A stretch of 41,788 nt of DNA, taken from positions 1 to 41,788 of the forward strand of contig JBBPXY010000016.1 in the NCBI GenBank assembly GCA_038200435.1. Direction: 5' to 3'. The notes below the pieces were generated by a model, which worked only from the letters and a program-made list of their open reading frames with translations, had not been told where the DNA came from and did no database searches. Positions 8,027-15,665 of this stretch are shown one piece after another (within the stretch, counting starts at the first letter, position 1; every line of letters starts with the position of its first letter). The stretch is from JBBPXY01 sp038200435 (GTDB taxonomy: Bacteria > Actinomycetota > Thermoleophilia > Solirubrobacterales > Solirubrobacteraceae). The position numbers and the translations under genes were made by a program.

Positions 8027-8649
8027 CCGAAGCGCACCTTGCCGTTGGAGCGCGCTCGCGCCTGAGCGCGGTCGACGAAGTCCAGGCGCTTCACGGCCGC
8101 GCGGAACAGCCGCGTGACGAGGCGCAGCCGCGCGTTCTCCGAGCGCAGGTCGAGCAGCCCCTGCTTCGCGTCGAGGCCGAACTCGACCGTGGCCGCCATG
8201 TCGTAGGCGCCCATCGCGGCGAGCTGCGCCGGATCGGGCTCCTCGTCGGTCACCTGCTCCACCAGCGCCGCGTAGACCCGCTGGGCCTCGTCGAGCGCCG
8301 CCGGGTCGAGCTCTTCCTCGCGGTCCTCGAGGAACTCGACCACGGCGGCCGGATAGGGGAGGTGCTCCTGGCGCTCGACGATGCGGAACGGGCGCGTGCC
8401 GCGCGAGACGAGGTTCACGCGCCCGTCGTCCATTCGCTCGAGCACCTCGGCGACCTCGCACGCGCAGCCCACGGGTCTTAGTCCGTCCTCGGCCATCCAC
8501 ACGATGCCGAACTCGCTGTCGCGCTCGAGGCACTCGTCGATCATCGTCTTGTAGCGCTCTTCGAAGATGTGGAGCGGCACGGTCTCGGTGGGCAGCGCGA
8601 CGAGGCCGAGCGGGAAGAGCGGGAAGTCGCGGACGAGGCGGTCGGGCAT
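8023..8649 (-). CDS. LON peptidase substrate-binding (N-terminal) domain protein
   Basis: A 208-residue protein containing only the LON N-terminal (PUA-like) domain, without the AAA or protease domains. It starts RDFPLFPLGLVALPTETVPLHIFEERYKTMI and continues with GCACEVAEVLERMDDGRVNLVSRGTRPFRI, both characteristic of stand-alone LON-substrate-binding proteins. The C-terminal half is helical. Such proteins are common in actinobacteria, and their role in protein quality control is presumed rather than proven. ATG 8649 follows a TAGAAT box by 7 nt with no Shine-Dalgarno sequence, suggesting a leaderless mRNA. Confidence 0.92.
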   Translation of the reverse strand: MPDRLVRDFPLFPLGLVALPTETVPLHIFEERYKTMIDECLERDSEFGIVWMAEDGLRPVGCACEVAEVLERMDDGRVNLVSRGTRPFRIVERQEHLPYPAAVVEFLEDREEELDPAALDEAQRVYAALVEQVTDEEPDPAQLAAMGAYDMAATVEFGLDAKQGLLDLRSENARLRLVTRLFRAAVKRLDFVDRAQARARSNGKVRFG

Positions 8650-8656
8650 TCAGGCG

Positions 8657-8662
8657 ATTCTA
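8657..8662 (-). promoter_or_regulatory. -10 box TAGAAT of the LON-domain gene, leaderless
   Basis: TAGAAT on the minus strand is followed by 7 nt and then the ATG at 8649. Transcription would begin at or next to the start codon. Confidence 0.55.
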
Positions 8663-8701
8663 GGCCGCGCCCTGAGCCTGCCGCCCGCGCCGTCCGTATC
8701 G

Positions 8702-10120
8702 ATGTCGATGCCTTCGACCGCCATTGTCTGGTTCCGGCGCGACCTGCGCCTGCACGATCACCCGCCACTGGTGCGCGCGCTCGCCGAGCACGATCACGTC
8801 GTGCCCGTGTTCGTGTTCGACCGCCGGCTGATCGGCGGCCGGTTTCCCTCGCCCGGTCGCACGCAGTTCCTGCTTGACTCGCTGCGCGAGCTCTCGGCCG
8901 CGCTGGAGGAGCGCGGCGCCCAGCTGATCGTTCGCGAGGGTCTTCCGCACGAGGAGATCGCAAAGCTCGCCGGAGAGGTGGCAGCCGACGCGGTGTACTT
9001 CGCCAGCGACGTCTCGCCCTACGCGCGGGCACGCGACCAGGTGGCTCGAGCAGCGCTTGAGCAGGCTGGTGTCCGCGCAGTGTTCACTCCGGGCAATTTC
9101 TGCGCCGACTTCGGCAAGCTCGCGACGAAAGGCGGGCGCCCTTACACGGTGTTCTCGCCGTTCTATCGCTCATGGGACGTCGCTCCCCGGCGCACCGTGC
9201 ACCGCGCGCCGCCGGAGATACCCGGTCCGCCGAGTGCAGTTCCGACCGGTGCGCTGCCCGCGCTCCGCGACTTCGGCCTCGAGCCGGATCCCCGGCTCGT
9301 AGATCCCATCCCCGCGGGGGAGGCCGAGGCGCGCGATCGGTTGAGCGCCTTTCTGGGCGGTCCGCTCGATCTCTACGCCGAACGCCATAACCGGCTGGCG
9401 GGCGGCACGTCGGTCCTCTCGCCGCACATCCATTTCGGCAACGTGTCGGTGCGGGAGATGGAGGAGCGGGTGCTGCGTCACGACGGCGAGGGGCCTGACG
9501 CCTTCCGTCGGCAGCTCGCCTGGCGCGACTTCTACGGCTCGGTGCTGTGGCACTTCCCCGACAACGCTCTTGAGCCCTTTCAGGAGCGCTACGCCTCGCT
9601 CGAGGCGCCGGGGAAAGAAGAGCACCTCGGAGCCTGGAAGGAAGGCGTCACCGGTTATCCGCTGGTCGACGCCGGCATGCGCCAGCTGCGCGCGACAGGG
9701 TGGATGCACAACCGCGCGCGTCTCGTCACGGGATCGTTCCTCGTGAAGGATCTCCACGTCGACTGGCGTCACGGCGAGGCGCACTTCATGCGCCACCTGC
9801 TGTGCGGCGACGAGGCGCAGAACAACGGCAACTGGCAGTGGGTCGCCTCGGTGGGAGTCGATCCCGCTCCGGTGTTCCGGCGGATGTTCAACCCGACGCG
9901 GCAATGGGAGCGCTTCGACGACGAGGGTGAGTACGTGCGCCGCTGGGTTCCCGAGCTCGCTCGCGTTCCCTTGGAGCGCCTCGGCGAGCCCTGGACGATG
10001 AGCGAGGCTGAGCAGGAGGCCTACGGCTGCGTCATCGGCCGGGACTATCCGGGGCCGATCGTCGATCACGCGGACGAGCGCAAGCGGGCGCTCGAGCTCT
10101 ACGGGGCGGCGCGGGAGTAG
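8702..10120 (+). CDS. phrB: deoxyribodipyrimidine photolyase (class I CPD photolyase/cryptochrome family)
   Basis: A 472-residue flavoprotein. The N-terminal antenna-binding Rossmann domain starts at AIVWFRRDLRLHDHPPL. The C-terminal FAD domain carries LSPHIHFGNVSVRE, QLAWRDFYGSVLWHFP, GWMHNRARLVTGSFLVKDL and NNGNWQWVASVG, followed by FNPTRQ. These residues bind FAD and the cyclobutane pyrimidine dimer, which the enzyme splits using blue light. ATG 8702 or ATG 8708 could be the start; codons upstream in frame overlap the divergent LON gene and are unlikely. The nature of the antenna chromophore cannot be read from sequence alone. Confidence 0.95.
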   Translation: MSMPSTAIVWFRRDLRLHDHPPLVRALAEHDHVVPVFVFDRRLIGGRFPSPGRTQFLLDSLRELSAALEERGAQLIVREGLPHEEIAKLAGEVAADAVYFASDVSPYARARDQVARAALEQAGVRAVFTPGNFCADFGKLATKGGRPYTVFSPFYRSWDVAPRRTVHRAPPEIPGPPSAVPTGALPALRDFGLEPDPRLVDPIPAGEAEARDRLSAFLGGPLDLYAERHNRLAGGTSVLSPHIHFGNVSVREMEERVLRHDGEGPDAFRRQLAWRDFYGSVLWHFPDNALEPFQERYASLEAPGKEEHLGAWKEGVTGYPLVDAGMRQLRATGWMHNRARLVTGSFLVKDLHVDWRHGEAHFMRHLLCGDEAQNNGNWQWVASVGVDPAPVFRRMFNPTRQWERFDDEGEYVRRWVPELARVPLERLGEPWTMSEAEQEAYGCVIGRDYPGPIVDHADERKRALELYGAARE

Positions 10121-10146
10121 GGCGCCTCTCGCTTGTAGAGAGTTCA

Positions 10147-10251
10147 GATCTGGGAAGGGAGCGGGTCTAGCTAGCCCGACTGGTCGACGTTGTGCCCCTA
10201 TGACGTGCTTAATGTCGACCAGTGAGGAACGGACCCACTCCTTCCTAGATC
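10147..10251. repeat. long imperfect inverted repeat, probable bidirectional terminator or mobile-repeat relic
   Basis: Outer arms GATCTGGGAAGG (10147-10158) and CCTTCCTAGATC (10240-10251) pair with one mismatch. The next segments GCGGGTC and GGACCCAC also pair. The inner arms ACTGGTCGAC (10179-10188) and GTCGACCAGT (10214-10223) pair perfectly across a 25-nt loop. The 3' arm also holds a smaller hairpin, CCTTCC-N6-GGAAGG (10240-10257). It fills the 153-nt space between convergent phrB and a methyltransferase. No gene is seen here. Confidence 0.7.
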
Positions 10252-10273
10252 GGAAGGAGGTCCGCTTGCGCGG

Positions 10274-11200
10274 TCAGTCCGGCTTCCGCGCCGACACCAG
10301 CAGGTTGTAGAACATCGCCGGTGGCAGGCGGCGCTCGAGCAGGCGCCGGTCGACCTCCTGAAGCGCGAGATAGCCCTTGTGCGCGTACTGACGCCAGAGC
10401 CAGGGCACGTCGGCGGGCTCTGCGGTCGATTCGAGCACGCGGTTCGTCCAGCCGAACCAGTTGGCCAGGAGCTCCTCCCCGCCGACGCGCACGTTCTCGA
10501 AGCCCGCCGCCTCGGCGACGCTCTGCAGGTCACGTGGGGCAAACGCGTGCACGTCGACCGCGAACTCGAGCCCGTGGTCGCCGGGGCCCTCCGCGTGACC
10601 GTTGGTCTCATAGACCCGGGCCTGCGCGCCAATCGCTCGACGCCAGAGCGGGGCGGCTCTAAATGCTCCCCGCTTGGGCACGCGGGCAATCCGGTCGCCG
10701 AGGCTCGAGGGCTCGCCCGCGAATGCCAGCAGCCCGCCAGGCCGCAGCACGCGCGAGAACTCGGTGAAGGCCTTCGCCAGGTCGGGGATGTGATGGAGCA
10801 CGGCGTGCCCGAGCACGAGATCGAAGGATGAGGACGTGAGGGGAAGCTCCTCGGCGTCGGTGCGCACCGTCTCGACTCGACCGTCGAGGTCGAGCTCTCG
10901 CACGTTGGCACGGAGAGTCGCGAGCATCCCGGGAGAGATGTCCGTGCAGACGGCCTGACGCGCCACCCCGGCCTGCAGCATGTTGAGCGAGAAGTAGCCC
11001 GTGCCCGCGCCGATCTCGAGGATGCGAGGGAAGGGCCCGAGCTCCTCACGCCCGAGCGCCTTGCGCAGCTTCCCAAGCACCTGCGTCTGACCCGTGGGGC
11101 CGAAGTTGATGCCCCACTTCGTGTCGTACTCGTCCGCCGCCGCGTCGTGGTAGCGAGTGTTGACGTCGCGGATGTCCTCCGAGGTGCGGGCGGCGCTCAT
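10274..11200 (-). CDS. class I SAM-dependent methyltransferase
   Basis: A 308-residue methyltransferase. The SAM-binding motif I is ILEIGAGTGYFSL at about residues 60-72. An acidic residue follows in CTDISPGML, then RTDAEELPLTSSSFDLVLGHAVLHHIPD, and post-motif III is RVLRPGGLLAFAGEP. The C-terminal 120 residues are family-specific and may bind the acceptor. It is divergent from another methyltransferase with only 26 nt between starts. In mycobacterial methylglucose-lipopolysaccharide loci a second methyltransferase (Rv3037c) lies on the opposite strand, so a role on the same glycan is possible but not shown. Ends downstream at the large inverted repeat. Confidence 0.9.
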   Translation of the reverse strand: MSAARTSEDIRDVNTRYHDAAADEYDTKWGINFGPTGQTQVLGKLRKALGREELGPFPRILEIGAGTGYFSLNMLQAGVARQAVCTDISPGMLATLRANVRELDLDGRVETVRTDAEELPLTSSSFDLVLGHAVLHHIPDLAKAFTEFSRVLRPGGLLAFAGEPSSLGDRIARVPKRGAFRAAPLWRRAIGAQARVYETNGHAEGPGDHGLEFAVDVHAFAPRDLQSVAEAAGFENVRVGGEELLANWFGWTNRVLESTAEPADVPWLWRQYAHKGYLALQEVDRRLLERRLPPAMFYNLLVSARKPD

Positions 11201-11207
11201 CTGGCCG

Positions 11208-11213
11208 ACACTA
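11208..11213 (-). promoter_or_regulatory. -10 box TAGTGT of the minus-strand methyltransferase
   Basis: TAGTGT is 7 nt upstream of ATG 11200 on the minus strand. It shares two bases (the TA step) with the opposing TATCTT box, so polymerase can probably occupy only one promoter at a time. Confidence 0.5.
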
Positions 11214-11217
11214 TCTT
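11212..11217 (+). promoter_or_regulatory. -10 box TATCTT of the plus-strand methyltransferase operon
   Basis: TATCTT is followed by 9 nt and then ATG 11227, with no Shine-Dalgarno sequence. It overlaps the divergent -10 box of the neighbouring methyltransferase. Confidence 0.5.
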
Positions 11218-11226
11218 CTGCGCCGC

Positions 11227-11988
11227 ATGACTCAGGTCTACGAACAGCGCGATCAGCCCGCCGGAGTGCCGCCTCTGCGGCTCACCGGGGAACGCACGCT
11301 GCCCGACGTGCCGGAGGAGAACTACTGGTACCGGCGCCACCTCGCGGTCTACGAGTGGGTCGGCGCGCGCACGATCGGCGGGCGGGTGGTCGACATGGCG
11401 TGCGGGGAGGGCTACGGCTCGGAGGTGCTCTCGCGCTCGGCCGGCTCGGTGGTGGGCGTCGACGCCAACCCCGAGGCCCAGGAGCACGCCCGGCTGCGCT
11501 ACCAGCGGCAGAACCTGCGCTTCGAGCGGGACCTCGTGGAGAGCTTCTCCGATCCGTGCGACGCGGTCGTCTTCCTCCAGACGATCGAGCACGTGCAGGA
11601 TCCCGACGCGATCCTCGAGCACTTCAAGGACATGCTCGGCTCGGGCGGCGTCGCGTACGTATCGACGCCGAACCTCCTGACGCTCGCGCCCGCGGGCGCG
11701 GAGAAGTCCGACAACCCCTGGCATGTCAAGGAGTACCGGGCGAGCGAGTTCCGCGAGCTGTGTAAGCGCCACTTCGGCCGTGTCGAGATGTTCGGCCTTT
11801 TCCACGCGCGCAAGCTGCGGGCCCACGAGCTCGCGTTGAAGGGCGGATGGGACGCCGTGCACACCCGGCTGGGGATCACCAAGCCGTTCTACGAACGCTT
11901 CACCCCGGCGATCTCCGCGCGCGACTTCGCACTGCGCCCCGAGGGCCTCGAGCGCGCGCTGGACTTCATTGCCGTCTGCCACGTCTGA
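11227..11988 (+). CDS. SAM-dependent methyltransferase, Rv3030-like (glucan O-methylation?)
   Basis: A 253-residue methyltransferase. The N-terminal LRLTGERTLPDVPEENYWYRRHLAVYEW segment precedes motif I VVDMACGEGYGSEVL (about residues 56-70), with VVGVDANPEA and DAVVFLQTIEHVQDPD following. This domain order and its position directly before GH57 and GT4 genes match mycobacterial Rv3030, a proposed sugar O-methyltransferase of methylglucose lipopolysaccharide synthesis. The assignment rests on synteny and general resemblance, not on alignment. The stop lies 1 nt before the GTG of the GH57 gene, so they are cotranscribed. Confidence 0.88.
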   Translation: MTQVYEQRDQPAGVPPLRLTGERTLPDVPEENYWYRRHLAVYEWVGARTIGGRVVDMACGEGYGSEVLSRSAGSVVGVDANPEAQEHARLRYQRQNLRFERDLVESFSDPCDAVVFLQTIEHVQDPDAILEHFKDMLGSGGVAYVSTPNLLTLAPAGAEKSDNPWHVKEYRASEFRELCKRHFGRVEMFGLFHARKLRAHELALKGGWDAVHTRLGITKPFYERFTPAISARDFALRPEGLERALDFIAVCHV

Positions 11989-11989
11989 C

Positions 11990-13372
11990 GTGGCCGACCG
12001 CGGCCCGGGCGAGCTCGCGCTCGTCCTCCACACGCACATGCCCTACGTCGAGGGGTACGGCACCTGGCCCTCGGGTGAGGAATGGCTCTGGGAGGCGATG
12101 GCCTCGTGTTACCTGCCGCTGCTCGACGTGCTGGGGCGCGCACCGCTCACCCTGTCGCTCACTCCGGTCCTGGCCGACCAGCTCCAGGCGCCGGGGATCG
12201 CCGAGCGCTTCCTCGCCTTCATGCGCGGTACCCGTCGAGAGACCCACGAGGAGGACATCCGGGGTTGCCTCGCGGGAGGCGAAGACCGCATGGCGGCCGA
12301 GCTCGAACGCTCACTCGCTGACTACGAACGCGCCGCTGCGCGGTTCGAGCAGATCGGGGGCGACCTGCTGGGCGCGCTGCTTCCGCACGTCGCCTGGACA
12401 TCCGCCGCGACCCACGCCGTGCTGCCCCTTCTCGCCACGGACGCCGGCGTCCGGCTGCAGGTGCAGACCGGCATCGAGTCTCACCGGCGCCGCCGCGGGG
12501 AGTGGGAGGGAGGCTTCTGGCTGCCGGAGTGCGCTTACGCCCCCTGGCTCGACGAGCGCCTCGAGGAGGCGGGGGTTAAGGCTACGTGTGTCGACCTCAC
12601 CGATCGCTTCGGCCTGGGCGCTGATGAGCATCTTCGTCCGAGGCAAACCGAGGCCGGCCCGCTGCTCGTGCCGGTCGACTGGACCCTGATCGAGCTCGTC
12701 TGGAGCTCAGGCGGCTATCCCGCCAATGGCACCTACCGCGACTACCACCACCACACGACCCATCATCACCGGGTCTGGGGCAACGACGGCGGCCACTACG
12801 ACCGCGAGGCCGCCCTCGCCCTCGCGCGGTCCGACGCGGCCGACTTCGTGCGGCGGGCGCGCGTGCGCGTGCGCGAAGGAGGGCTCAGCGTCTGCGCGCT
12901 CGACACCGAGCTGCTCGGGCATTGGTGGTACGAGGGCCTCGCGTGGCTCGAGGGCGTGATCGACGAGGCCGACCGGCAGGGCCTGACGCTCGTCGCGCTC
13001 GACGAAGCTCTGACGCGCCACGATCCGCAGCCCGCTCCACCAGACCTTGGGGTCTCCACCTGGGGCTCCCCGCGCGATCTCTCGACGTGGGACGGACCGT
13101 CAGTGGCCGACTACGCCTGGCGAGCCCGTGCCGCCGAGCTGAACGTGGCGAGCGCCGGCGGCGCGGCCGGGCGCACGGCGGTGCGGGAGCTGCTGGCCTT
13201 GCAATCGAGCGACTGGGCGTTCATGGTCTCGCGCGGCCTCGCCGGCCCGTATCCCGCCGAGCGGGCCGACGGCCACGCCGCGGCACTGCAAGCCGCCCTG
13301 CGCAGCCCCTCCGCCGACGGCCCGCGCGGACTCGCCCCGCGCGCCGAGCCCTCGCTCCTCGCGACGCCCTGA
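11990..13372 (+). CDS. glycoside hydrolase family 57 (alpha-glucan branching/processing enzyme)
   Basis: A GH57 enzyme of about 460 residues. It has HTHMPYVEG (conserved region 1), GGFWLPECAY containing the presumed nucleophile Glu180, and CALDTELLGHWWYEG with the presumed acid/base Asp305. These are the catalytic elements of GH57 branching enzymes, and a C-terminal helical (DUF1957-like) region follows. It corresponds in position to mycobacterial Rv3031. The GTG at 11990 immediately follows the methyltransferase stop; TTG 11969 would add seven residues. A His-rich loop (YHHHTTHHHR, about residues 252-261) is unusual. Its likely job is to branch or trim an alpha-1,4-glucan made by the next gene. 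Confidence 0.92.
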   Translation: MADRGPGELALVLHTHMPYVEGYGTWPSGEEWLWEAMASCYLPLLDVLGRAPLTLSLTPVLADQLQAPGIAERFLAFMRGTRRETHEEDIRGCLAGGEDRMAAELERSLADYERAAARFEQIGGDLLGALLPHVAWTSAATHAVLPLLATDAGVRLQVQTGIESHRRRRGEWEGGFWLPECAYAPWLDERLEEAGVKATCVDLTDRFGLGADEHLRPRQTEAGPLLVPVDWTLIELVWSSGGYPANGTYRDYHHHTTHHHRVWGNDGGHYDREAALALARSDAADFVRRARVRVREGGLSVCALDTELLGHWWYEGLAWLEGVIDEADRQGLTLVALDEALTRHDPQPAPPDLGVSTWGSPRDLSTWDGPSVADYAWRARAAELNVASAGGAAGRTAVRELLALQSSDWAFMVSRGLAGPYPAERADGHAAALQAALRSPSADGPRGLAPRAEPSLLATP

Positions 13373-13398
13373 GCCGCCTCGCGCGAATCGACGGGGGA

Positions 13399-13404
13399 TA
13401 CAGT
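13399..13404 (+). promoter_or_regulatory. -10 box TACAGT before the GT4 gene
   Basis: TACAGT ends 11 nt before ATG 13416 in the 43-nt GH57-GT4 gap. It could give an internal leaderless transcript. Confidence 0.35.
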
Positions 13405-13415
13405 CCCGCCCGCCG

Positions 13416-14603
13416 ATGAGCCAGCGCATCCTCATCCTCTCCTGGGAGTACCCGCCGCTCATCGAAGGTGGGCTCGCACGCCACGTGCGCAAGCTCTCCG
13501 AGCAGCTCGTGGCCCGTGGCGTTGACGTGCACGTGCTCACGCGCGGCGACGAGAGCATGCTCGCCGAGGAGGACATGGACGGCGTGATGGTGCACCGCGT
13601 CCGCGAGCCCGGCCGCCCGCGTGACCTGGGCGAGTTCGTGACCTGGATCGAGCACATGAACGCCGACATGCTGGCCGCGGGCGTCGAGCTTGGGGACCGG
13701 TTCGACTTCGACCTCGTCCACGGCCACGACTGGCTCGTCGCGGTCGCCGGGGACCACCTGGCCAATCGCTTTCGCTGCCCGCTGGTGGTGACGATTCACG
13801 CGACCGAATACGGCCGCCATCAGGGCTGGGTCGAGAACCATCCGCAGTCCTACATCCACGGTGTCGAGCGCTGGATGGCCAACCGTGCCGAGCGCGTCAT
13901 CACCTGCTCGCACTACATGCGCGGGCACGTGGCTGACATCTACGGCCTCGAGGAGGAGCGGGTGTCGGTGATCCCCAACGGGATCGACCCCCTCGACCTT
14001 CAGCCCATCGATGATCTCGACGCGCTGCGCGCCCGCTTCGCCGCGCCGCACGAGCGGCTCGTGCTGCTCGTCGGCCGCTTGGTCTACGAGAAGGGCTTTC
14101 AGCTCGCACTCGAGGCGCTGCCCGGCCTGATCGAGCGCCTCGGGAACGTGCGCTTCCTCGTGGCCGGCTCCGGGACGCACGAGAAGCAGCTGAAAGCTCA
14201 GGCCGAGGAGCTCGGCCTGATGGAGCACGGCACGTTCATGGGCTGGATCGGCGACGACGTGCTGCACTCGCTCTACCGCATCGCCGACCTGTGCGTTATC
14301 CCGTCGATCTACGAGCCATTCGGGCTCGTCGCGCTGGAGGCGATGGCCTCGGGCTGCCCGTGCATCGTGGCCGACACCGGTGGCCTGCGCGAGGTCGTGC
14401 CCAACGATGACGTCGGCCTGCGGTTCACCTCGCGCGACTCGGGTTCGCTGGCCACGATGGTGGAGAGGGTGTTGACGGACGAGGCTCTGCGCGATCGGTT
14501 GGTGGCCGAGGCGAGCGAGCATGTGCTGAGGTTCGACTGGGCTGACGTGGCTCGGCAGACGGCCGAGCTTTATGGCGGGCTGTCACGCCAGACTGCCGTT
14601 TGA
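13416..14603 (+). CDS. GT4-family alpha-glucosyltransferase, Rv3032-like
   Basis: A 395-residue GT-B glycosyltransferase. The N-terminal domain opens RILILSWEYPPLIEGGLARHV, where the glycine-rich loop binds the acceptor. The C-terminal nucleotide-sugar domain has VGRLVYEKGFQLALEAL and the family's E-x7-E motif EPFGLVALE. It belongs with glycogen-synthase-like GT4 enzymes and corresponds in position to Rv3032, an alpha-1,4-glucosyltransferase of methylglucose lipopolysaccharide and glycogen synthesis in mycobacteria. It probably extends the glucan that the GH57 and methyltransferase modify. Its 3' end overlaps the convergent DUF3253 ORF by about 20 nt. Confidence 0.94.
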   Translation: MSQRILILSWEYPPLIEGGLARHVRKLSEQLVARGVDVHVLTRGDESMLAEEDMDGVMVHRVREPGRPRDLGEFVTWIEHMNADMLAAGVELGDRFDFDLVHGHDWLVAVAGDHLANRFRCPLVVTIHATEYGRHQGWVENHPQSYIHGVERWMANRAERVITCSHYMRGHVADIYGLEEERVSVIPNGIDPLDLQPIDDLDALRARFAAPHERLVLLVGRLVYEKGFQLALEALPGLIERLGNVRFLVAGSGTHEKQLKAQAEELGLMEHGTFMGWIGDDVLHSLYRIADLCVIPSIYEPFGLVALEAMASGCPCIVADTGGLREVVPNDDVGLRFTSRDSGSLATMVERVLTDEALRDRLVAEASEHVLRFDWADVARQTAELYGGLSRQTAV

Positions 14604-14972
14604 GGATCTTGCGCTTCGGCTTTGGCGTGGCTGCGGGCGGGTCCTGTCGGCGGTTCCTGACCCGTTCTCGCTGGCGCGAGAATCGGCAGTAGAACCCCGG
14701 CCACCCGCCCGATCTTCGTGGGGCCGGATCAAACGCAGCCTGACTGCTCCTCTGTAGTTGTGCGGATCTACTCGCTTCCCGTTCTGGGTGATCTCTAGCT
14801 GGTTGGCGTCGGCGAGCTTTGTGGCGACGTCGCGGACTGGTTGCATGAGCGGGCGCCACTCCTCTTCGGTCTTGCCGAGGGCTCTGGCCACCTCTGAGGG
14901 GCAGATCGTCTTCTCGGGCCCGCGGGCTTCGAGCTGGCGGCGCATCTCGGCCTCGATCTCGGGCCCGCTCAC
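14583..14972 (-). CDS. DUF3253 family protein
   Basis: A 129-residue protein. Residues 1-85 contain the DUF3253 pattern: EKTICPSEVARALGKTEEEWRPLM, then VRDVATKLADANQLEITQNGK, then DPHNYRGAVRLRL. This is a small winged-helix-like domain of unknown role. GTG 14972 overlaps the acyltransferase stop (GTGA), so the two are coupled. The last ~45 residues are a low-complexity Arg/Ser tail that reads through a large hairpin and into the end of the convergent GT4 gene. The tail looks non-native, and the domain may originally have ended near 14720. Confidence 0.75.
   Translation of the reverse strand: MSGPEIEAEMRRQLEARGPEKTICPSEVARALGKTEEEWRPLMQPVRDVATKLADANQLEITQNGKRVDPHNYRGAVRLRLIRPHEDRAGGRGSTADSRASENGSGTADRTRPQPRQSRSARSSNGSLA
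14635..14710. terminator. large nested hairpin between convergent GT4 and DUF3253 genes
   Basis: Three concentric stems are visible: GGGCGGGT (14635-14642) with ACCCGCCC (14703-14710); GGTTC (14652-14656) with GAACC (14692-14696); and TTCTCGC (14665-14671) with GCGAGAA (14676-14682) around a TGGC loop. It lies 31 nt past the GT4 stop and fits a bidirectional terminator. It has no obvious U-tract. Confidence 0.65.
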
Positions 14973-15649
14973 CGCCACCGGAGGCCCTTTGGCGTCTCGC
15001 GCATACGGATGACGCGCGCCGGGATGCCGGCGACGACGGCGTTGTCGGGCACGTCGTGGGTCACGACGGCGCTCGTTCCGAGGATCGCGTTGTCGCCGAC
15101 GGTGACCCCCCGCAGCACGCACGCGCCGTATCCGATCCACACGTTGTGCCCTACGGCGACGTTGCGCTTGTAGATCCCCTGAAGGCGCACCGGTCGCTCT
15201 ACTTCCACCACCCCGTGGTCGAAGTCGATCAGCATCACGCGGTCGGCGAGGATGCACTCGCGGCCAATCTCGACGTGCTGGAAGGCCGAGATCGTGCACT
15301 CCTGGCCGAGCACGGTCTTGGCGCCGATCCGCACCTCGCCCTCGTGCACGCGGATCTTGCAGCCATGACCGATCCACGACCAGCGCCCGAGCACGAGCTG
15401 GGCACCGCGATCGATCTCAATCGAGACGCCTGGCCCGACGAACGCTAGGCCATCGGTCACGAGGCGGTCTCGCCAGCGCAGCTTCAGCCACGCGAAGCGC
15501 AGCGCCAGCCGCCCGTACTTGAGGTTCAGCATGCGGTGGCGGCGCATGAACCGCAGCAGCGTGAGCAGGTTCCCGTGACGCGGCGGCGGCTCGGCGCGCA
15601 CCGCGGCGGGTACGTCGTCGATCTCGGGCGGGGCGAGCGCGGGCTCCAT
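14969..15649 (-). CDS. left-handed beta-helix (hexapeptide) acyltransferase, Rv3034c-like
   Basis: A 226-residue acyltransferase. From about residue 80 it has hexapeptide repeats of the IGxGxxI type (VGPGVSIEIDRGAQLVLGRWSWIGHG, IRVHEGEVRIGAKTVLGQ, NVWIGYGACVLRGVTVGDNAILGTSAVVT), ending in VAGIPARVIR. It resembles maltose/galactoside O-acetyltransferases. Its convergent placement after the GT4 gene mirrors mycobacterial Rv3034c, a presumed acetyl- or acyltransferase of methylglucose lipopolysaccharide. ATG 15649 is chosen because it follows a TACGCT box by 10 nt; the frame is open to 15745 but that overlaps meaB. Confidence 0.9.
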   Translation of the reverse strand: MEPALAPPEIDDVPAAVRAEPPPRHGNLLTLLRFMRRHRMLNLKYGRLALRFAWLKLRWRDRLVTDGLAFVGPGVSIEIDRGAQLVLGRWSWIGHGCKIRVHEGEVRIGAKTVLGQECTISAFQHVEIGRECILADRVMLIDFDHGVVEVERPVRLQGIYKRNVAVGHNVWIGYGACVLRGVTVGDNAILGTSAVVTHDVPDNAVVAGIPARVIRMRETPKGLRWR

Positions 15650-15658
15650 GAGCGGCGC

Positions 15659-15664
15659 TAGCGT
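15659..15664 (+). promoter_or_regulatory. -10 box TAGCGT of meaB
   Basis: TAGCGT ends 10 nt before ATG 15675. It overlaps by five bases the opposing TACGCT box of the acyltransferase in a 25-nt divergent spacer. Confidence 0.5.
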
Positions 15665-15665
15665 A
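15660..15665 (-). promoter_or_regulatory. -10 box TACGCT of the acyltransferase
   Basis: On the minus strand TACGCT ends 10 nt before ATG 15649. It is nearly coincident with the meaB -10 box on the other strand. Confidence 0.5.
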
